From NCBI GenBank assembly GCA_016710745.1, contig JADJVB010000005.1, forward strand, positions 372,001 to 436,000: DNA of 64,000 nucleotides, in the 5' to 3' direction. The notes beneath the pieces were generated by a model. That model made no database searches. It saw only the letters and a list, made by a program, of their open reading frames with translations, and was not told the DNA's origin. Positions 60,324-64,000 of this stretch are shown in pieces (position 1 is the first letter of the stretch; every line of letters starts with the position of its first letter). This DNA comes from Chitinophagaceae bacterium (GTDB lineage: Bacteria > Bacteroidota > Bacteroidia > Chitinophagales > Chitinophagaceae). The position numbers were made by a program, and so were the translations under genes.

Positions 60324-61814
60324 ATGAGCAAACACATCAGCAAGTACCTGCATCAAAACATGGACAAAGAAGCAGGCATCTCACATTCCCAAAAAAAGAC
60401 GAAAATTGTTGCCACAGTTGGACCAGCCTGCGAAAAATACGAGCAACTGCTTGAACTGGCAAGAGCGGGTGTAAATGTTTTCAGGTTAAATTTTTCGCAT
60501 GGTAGTTTCGAAAATAAAAAAGAGATCATTGATCGTATCAGGGAGATCAACAAATCACAACCGATCACGGTAGCTATCCTGGGCGATCTGCAGGGACCCA
60601 AGTTGCGGGTAGGCGAAATTGCCGATGGAGAAATTGAACTAGTTGAAGGTGATGATATGATCTTTACTACCGAAAAAATGGTGGGTACTAAAGAAAAAGT
60701 ATACGTTTCCTATCCAAATCTTACAAAGGATGCAAAAGTAGGCGAGCGTATTTTTTTAGATGACGGCAAACTGGAAGTAATAGTTAAACAAATTCTCAAC
60801 GATAAGGAGATACTGGTGAACATCACGGTTGGCGGTGGCCTCTCGCAGAAAAAAGGCGTTAACCTGCCCGATTCTGAATTGACGATGCCATCGATGACGG
60901 AAAAGGACTATGTCGACCTCGATTTTATCCTGGAAAATAAACTCGATTGGGTAGCGCTTTCCTTTGTTCGTAAAACCGCCGACATACTCGAACTCAAAAA
61001 GAAAATAGCAGAAAAGGGAAGCAAAATAAAAGTGATTGCCAAGATAGAAATGCCCGAGGCATTGAAAAATATCCGGGATATCATTGTTGAAAGCGATGCC
61101 ATCATGATCGCCCGCGGTGACCTGGGCGTTGAATTACCGGTAGAACAGGTTCCCATCATTCAAAAAGAGCTGATCAAAAAATGTATGCACCGGGCCAAGC
61201 CCGTGATCGTGGCCACCCAGATGATGGAAAGCATGATGGACCGCACCAAACCCAATCGTAGTGAAGTAAGCGATGTGGCCAATGCGGTTTTGGAAGGCGC
61301 GGATGCCGTAATGCTCAGTGGTGAAACGGCTATGGGCGAATATCCTACGCAGGTAGTAAAAACCATGTGCAAAATTATTCTGGAAGCCGAAAAGACCTTG
61401 TATGATTACAACCGGGATGATATTCTGTCGCCTCAGGCACATTCACCTTCTTTTTTAAGTGATGCCATTTGTTACAGTGCCTGCAAACTGGCCAATGACA
61501 CCAATGCCAGGGCACTGATTGGCATGACGCAGAGCGGTTATACAGCCTTTATGCTGAGCAGTTACCGGCCAAAAGCGCCGTTATACATTTTTAGTAAAGA
61601 AAAAACCTTGCTTGCCCAATTAAGTTTGAGCTGGGGTGTTCGGGCATTTTATTATGCCGAAGAAGAAAGTTTAGATGATATTATTTTCGACCAGATCAAT
61701 ATTTTAAAAGAGCGCGGTTTCGTAAACACTGGAGATGTGGTTGTTAATACCGGAAGCACACCAGTGGAATTACACCTGCCAACAAATATTGTAAAAGTAA
61801 CTACGGTGGAATAA
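60324..61814 (+). CDS. pyk: Pyruvate kinase
   Basis: Last step of glycolysis, phosphoenolpyruvate and ADP to pyruvate and ATP. Signatures: KTKIVATVGPACEKYEQLLELARAGVNVFRLNFSHGS, the active-site strand IKVIAKIEMPEALKNIRDIIVESDAIMIARGDLGVELP (Lys-x-Glu and Gly-Asp), and KPVIVATQMMESMMDRTKPNRSEVSDVANAVLEGADAVMLSGETAMGEYP. 496 residues, with a C-terminal allosteric domain ending NTGSTPVELHLPTNIVKVTTVE. It follows pfkA by 136 bases that hold a tandem-like repeat; the two may share a transcript. Confidence 0.97.
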   Translation: MSKHISKYLHQNMDKEAGISHSQKKTKIVATVGPACEKYEQLLELARAGVNVFRLNFSHGSFENKKEIIDRIREINKSQPITVAILGDLQGPKLRVGEIADGEIELVEGDDMIFTTEKMVGTKEKVYVSYPNLTKDAKVGERIFLDDGKLEVIVKQILNDKEILVNITVGGGLSQKKGVNLPDSELTMPSMTEKDYVDLDFILENKLDWVALSFVRKTADILELKKKIAEKGSKIKVIAKIEMPEALKNIRDIIVESDAIMIARGDLGVELPVEQVPIIQKELIKKCMHRAKPVIVATQMMESMMDRTKPNRSEVSDVANAVLEGADAVMLSGETAMGEYPTQVVKTMCKIILEAEKTLYDYNRDDILSPQAHSPSFLSDAICYSACKLANDTNARALIGMTQSGYTAFMLSSYRPKAPLYIFSKEKTLLAQLSLSWGVRAFYYAEEESLDDIIFDQINILKERGFVNTGDVVVNTGSTPVELHLPTNIVKVTTVE

Positions 61815-61881
61815 AAGGTTTAAAAAGTTCAAAGTTCAGAAGGTTATCCTCCCCAAACCTTCTGAACTTCCTAAACCTTTT
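61813..61881. terminator. Long inverted-repeat terminator between pyk and the DUF1761 gene
   Basis: A 14-bp perfect stem (61832-61845 with 61856-61869; AAGTTCAGAAGGTT) with a 10-base loop is framed by AAAAGGTTTA (61813-61822) and TAAACCTTTT (61872-61881). It is placed between convergent genes and flanked by A/T runs, so it can end both transcripts. Confidence 0.8.
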
Positions 61882-61888
61882 TTACCGC

Positions 61889-62314
61889 TCAATACCAGGT
61901 GCAAATAATAACCCCGGCGATAATATTGCCAACTACAGCATAACCTGCATTAATTAAAAATAAACCGATCGGTTTTTTCTCGTAAAAATAATTTATGCCA
62001 ATAGTTGTGGCACAAAAACAGCAGCCCGTTAAAGCACCTAATTTTAATCCACTCATCCAGCCATCGCCACGTATGCCAAGCCGTTCGGCTAAAATAGCGA
62101 TCGCAATGGCCTGAACAATCATCATGATCAGCGAGCCGCCAAACATAACAGCCATTCCTTTTTTAGCATCAGGTGCATTTGGATCGATATTTAAATAAGC
62201 CAGCCATTTTTTTACAAAAAGTAATGGCGAATACCAGAGTGCGCCCACTACGAAATAAGCCAGAGCGGCAATAGCAATAGCTCCCCAGTTTAAATAATCA
62301 AATAGGTTTGTCAT
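61889..62314 (-). CDS. DUF1761 family membrane protein
   Basis: 141 residues with four membrane helices (about 9-28, 52-72, 86-105, 115-138). The opening NWGAIAIAALAYFVVGALWYSPLLFVKKWLAYL (W-x-x-I...G-x-L-W-Y-S/T-P...W) is the DUF1761 signature. It ends in VVGNIIAGVIICTWY. Function unknown. It is alone, convergent with pyk. Confidence 0.82.
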   Translation of the reverse strand: MTNLFDYLNWGAIAIAALAYFVVGALWYSPLLFVKKWLAYLNIDPNAPDAKKGMAVMFGGSLIMMIVQAIAIAILAERLGIRGDGWMSGLKLGALTGCCFCATTIGINYFYEKKPIGLFLINAGYAVVGNIIAGVIICTWY

Positions 62315-62419
62315 GTTTAAACGTTTTGGTTAAAGGATAGGGAAAAATACAAAATATTTTTTACCTGCAACTATAAACGCTTTATTTAAAAATATTCAAA
62401 TACCGGTTTTAATAAGCGG

Positions 62420-63325
62420 TCACCTTACGGTATCGCTATCCCAATGCCGGATCATATCAGCAATGCTTTTATCCACTGCTTTTTCAAGAAAACCAGGCAA
62501 TTGCTCATCGTTAAGAATTTCCTTTTGGGTTTTTAATGCATCCCATAATTTTTTACATACTTCTTTGCCAACTGAGTCATAAATACCTGCAGCCGCAGTG
62601 TGCCAGCGGCACTGGTACCAGCCATAATTTTTTGGGTGCTGCTGGCCGATCTCGTGATACCGTTCATGAACGTCCTGCAGCTTTGTGTATTTAAATTCCC
62701 TGGCCCCACCCGCTACTACCATTCGGGGAAACAGGGTTAGCGCCGGTAATAACTCCGGTTCATTTTCAGCTATATAGGTATGCAGCAAAATATTACAGAA
62801 CAATTCTCCCATCCACATACGTTGCATCGTAAGCTCATTCTGGATATGAAAAGCATGGCCCAGTTCATGAATTGCCAGCAGGTCAAAAAAAGCCTGCATA
62901 CTTAACTGACCTTCCCCGTTTGTATACGCTGTTTGAATAGGTTCCCTGAGCTCATTGGGTAATTGGTTCGGTGGGGGTAAAAAACTTTTCCAGAAGGGGT
63001 TGTCTTCTGCTGCCACGATCAGCCGGTTATTCTTATCATCATAGTGGGGCATACCATATACCATACCTGAAGTATAAACCTTCCAGTCTGTTTCATTCAA
63101 AACAAACAAAATTACGTTTGGCTTAAACCCGAGCATTTGCCGGTGATAGGCCATGGCTTTCTCAATACGCAGGGCTGTTATTTCAGCCCTTTTTTTATGT
63201 CCTGAACTGTAGTAGACCGGGAAATCATGGTCCTTCAACTGATTCAGTGAATCAGTTGACTGTGCGCTTGCTGACTGTGCAAATATTAATGGGATTAGCA
63301 AGGAAATGATAAATAATCGTTTCAT
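62420..63325 (-). CDS. Secreted HExxH metallopeptidase-like protein
   Basis: 301 residues. Signal peptide (MKRLFIISLLIPLIFAQSASAQ). The zinc motif is HELGHAFHIQNE near residue 153 (LLAIHELGHAFH); a downstream Glu in MGELFCNILLHTYIAENEPELL is a likely third ligand. The context RIEKAMAYHRQMLGFKPNVILFVLNETDWKVYTSGMVYGMPHYDD is common in secreted gluzincin-like proteins. Substrate unknown; proteolysis is inferred from the motif. It is followed upstream by the AraC-type gene. Confidence 0.65.
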   Translation of the reverse strand: MKRLFIISLLIPLIFAQSASAQSTDSLNQLKDHDFPVYYSSGHKKRAEITALRIEKAMAYHRQMLGFKPNVILFVLNETDWKVYTSGMVYGMPHYDDKNNRLIVAAEDNPFWKSFLPPPNQLPNELREPIQTAYTNGEGQLSMQAFFDLLAIHELGHAFHIQNELTMQRMWMGELFCNILLHTYIAENEPELLPALTLFPRMVVAGGAREFKYTKLQDVHERYHEIGQQHPKNYGWYQCRWHTAAAGIYDSVGKEVCKKLWDALKTQKEILNDEQLPGFLEKAVDKSIADMIRHWDSDTVR

Positions 63326-63389
63326 GATGGCTTATTTTTTAAGCAAATTTCGACCATCGAACAGGGGATAAATAGTACAAAAGCGACAA

Positions 63390-64000
63390 TTATAGCCTCA
63401 TCGCGGCCTGCATACGTACGGGGACGGTTTCCAGTTCTTTTTCAATAATGCCAGGTGACACACCTGCAAATTCTTTAAAGTCGCGGATAAAATGAGCTTG
63501 ATCAAAGTACCCACATTCGTGGGCAATACTGGTCCAACTGGCCAGTGGAAAATTTTCACGCAAACGATATGCTTTCGAAAAGCGGGCCAGCCTGGCAAAT
63601 ACCTTGGGTGGTATACCTATGCGCTCTTTACTTATCCTTTCAAACTGGCGAAGGCTGAGGCAAGCCAGCGAAGCGATCTGCTCTATCGGCACGTTTCCAC
63701 TCAATCGTAAAAGTTCCAGCATGGCCTGATCGAAAGGCAATGCCCTTTTTAAAAGCTTCACTTTCATAAGCAGGAACTGTTCAATCACATCTTTTATCTC
63801 ATCAAAACTGCCGGCCTCCTGTAACCTGTTGTTTATATGCTGCATTTCGTTTCCAAAAACATCCGCCGCATCATAACTGCCATCTATCATTTCATGCATG
63901 GAAATCCCAAGTAAACGGTACATACCTCCCGGGTGAAAACCCACACGTACAGCCTTATGGCTTCTGCCGATATCCAATGCAACACGGGATGACTGCAACC
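63390..64000 (-). CDS. AraC-family transcriptional regulator (partial, 5' end off window)
   Basis: Open to the window edge; the true start lies beyond 64000. The N-terminal effector part contains RVGFHPGGMYRLLGISMHEMIDGSYDAADVFG. This is like the DUF6597-type domain found with AraC proteins (F-x-P-G-G-x-Y/F...L). The two C-terminal helix-turn-helix units are GNVPIEQIASLACLSLRQFERISKERIGIPPKVFARLARFSKA and LASWTSIAHECGYFDQAHFIRDFKEFAGVSPG. The signal it senses is unknown. Confidence 0.85.
   Translation of the reverse strand, partial: LQSSRVALDIGRSHKAVRVGFHPGGMYRLLGISMHEMIDGSYDAADVFGNEMQHINNRLQEAGSFDEIKDVIEQFLLMKVKLLKRALPFDQAMLELLRLSGNVPIEQIASLACLSLRQFERISKERIGIPPKVFARLARFSKAYRLRENFPLASWTSIAHECGYFDQAHFIRDFKEFAGVSPGIIEKELETVPVRMQAAMRL

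Noticed and set aside
1..64000. tRNA, rRNA, insertion sequences, phage or CRISPR loci
   Set aside because: None of their sequence hallmarks was found by reading both strands; short or unusual RNAs could still have been missed.

Overview
The window looks like a chromosomal piece of a Bacteroidota bacterium, most likely Chitinophagaceae or a close relative. This rests on a SusC/SusD starch-uptake locus, a type IX secretion (T9SS) C-terminal domain, Bacteroidota -7 boxes of the form TAnnTTTG just before several starts, few Shine-Dalgarno sequences, and the overall gene families. No tRNA, rRNA, CRISPR array, insertion sequence or phage gene was seen. Most genes lie on the minus strand.

Layout. 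1-9.6 kb: secreted and housekeeping genes (sialidase-like propeller, SGNH-like lipoprotein, GNAT, DUF4440-like lipoprotein, Xaa-Pro aminopeptidase, S9 peptidase, surface protein, TrmH). 9.7-16.8 kb: a B12/radical SAM protein, M13 peptidase, PH/SHOCT membrane protein, zinc peptidase and ferritin-like protein. 16.8-43.8 kb: a large starch/maltodextrin utilisation region. It holds an esterase, SusB-like GH97, GalM, a SusE/F-like protein, two accessory surface proteins, SusD, SusC, an inactive-Nudix regulator, a giant T9SS-exported GH13 with eight Ig-like repeats, a neopullulanase-like GH13, an MFS maltose-type transporter, a lipoprotein GH13, a dipeptide epimerase and a CBM20-GH77 amylomaltase. 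44-51.6 kb: an Omp85-like barrel, a small protein plus double-AAA CbxX-type ATPase pair, and DnaK. 51.7-55.5 kb: an envelope cluster (membrane phosphatase/sulfatase, kinase-like plus methyltransferase fusion, 57-aa DPGSGS protein, GtrA). 55.5-64 kb: ABC-F, ArgS, phosphofructokinase, pyruvate kinase, DUF1761, a zinc-peptidase-like protein and a partial AraC regulator.

Starch should be cut at the surface (T9SS GH13, SusE/F-like), imported by SusCD, trimmed in the periplasm (GH97 and GH13 enzymes), carried inward by the MFS protein and processed by MalQ and GalM before glycolysis. A shared inverted repeat, TGTGTA-N5-TACACA, lies just upstream of GH97, susC (twice), the giant GH13, the MFS operon and also pfkA. 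This suggests one regulon joining starch uptake to glycolysis. The Nudix-family regulator inside the locus is the obvious candidate to bind it.

Six otherwise normal genes are split by single-base indels in homopolymers of 4-6 bases (S9 peptidase, radical SAM, SusC, giant GH13, AAA ATPase, ArgS). Several are normally essential or core, so sequence error is the likeliest cause. The S9 break, however, sits exactly on an A-AAA-AAG slippery heptamer.
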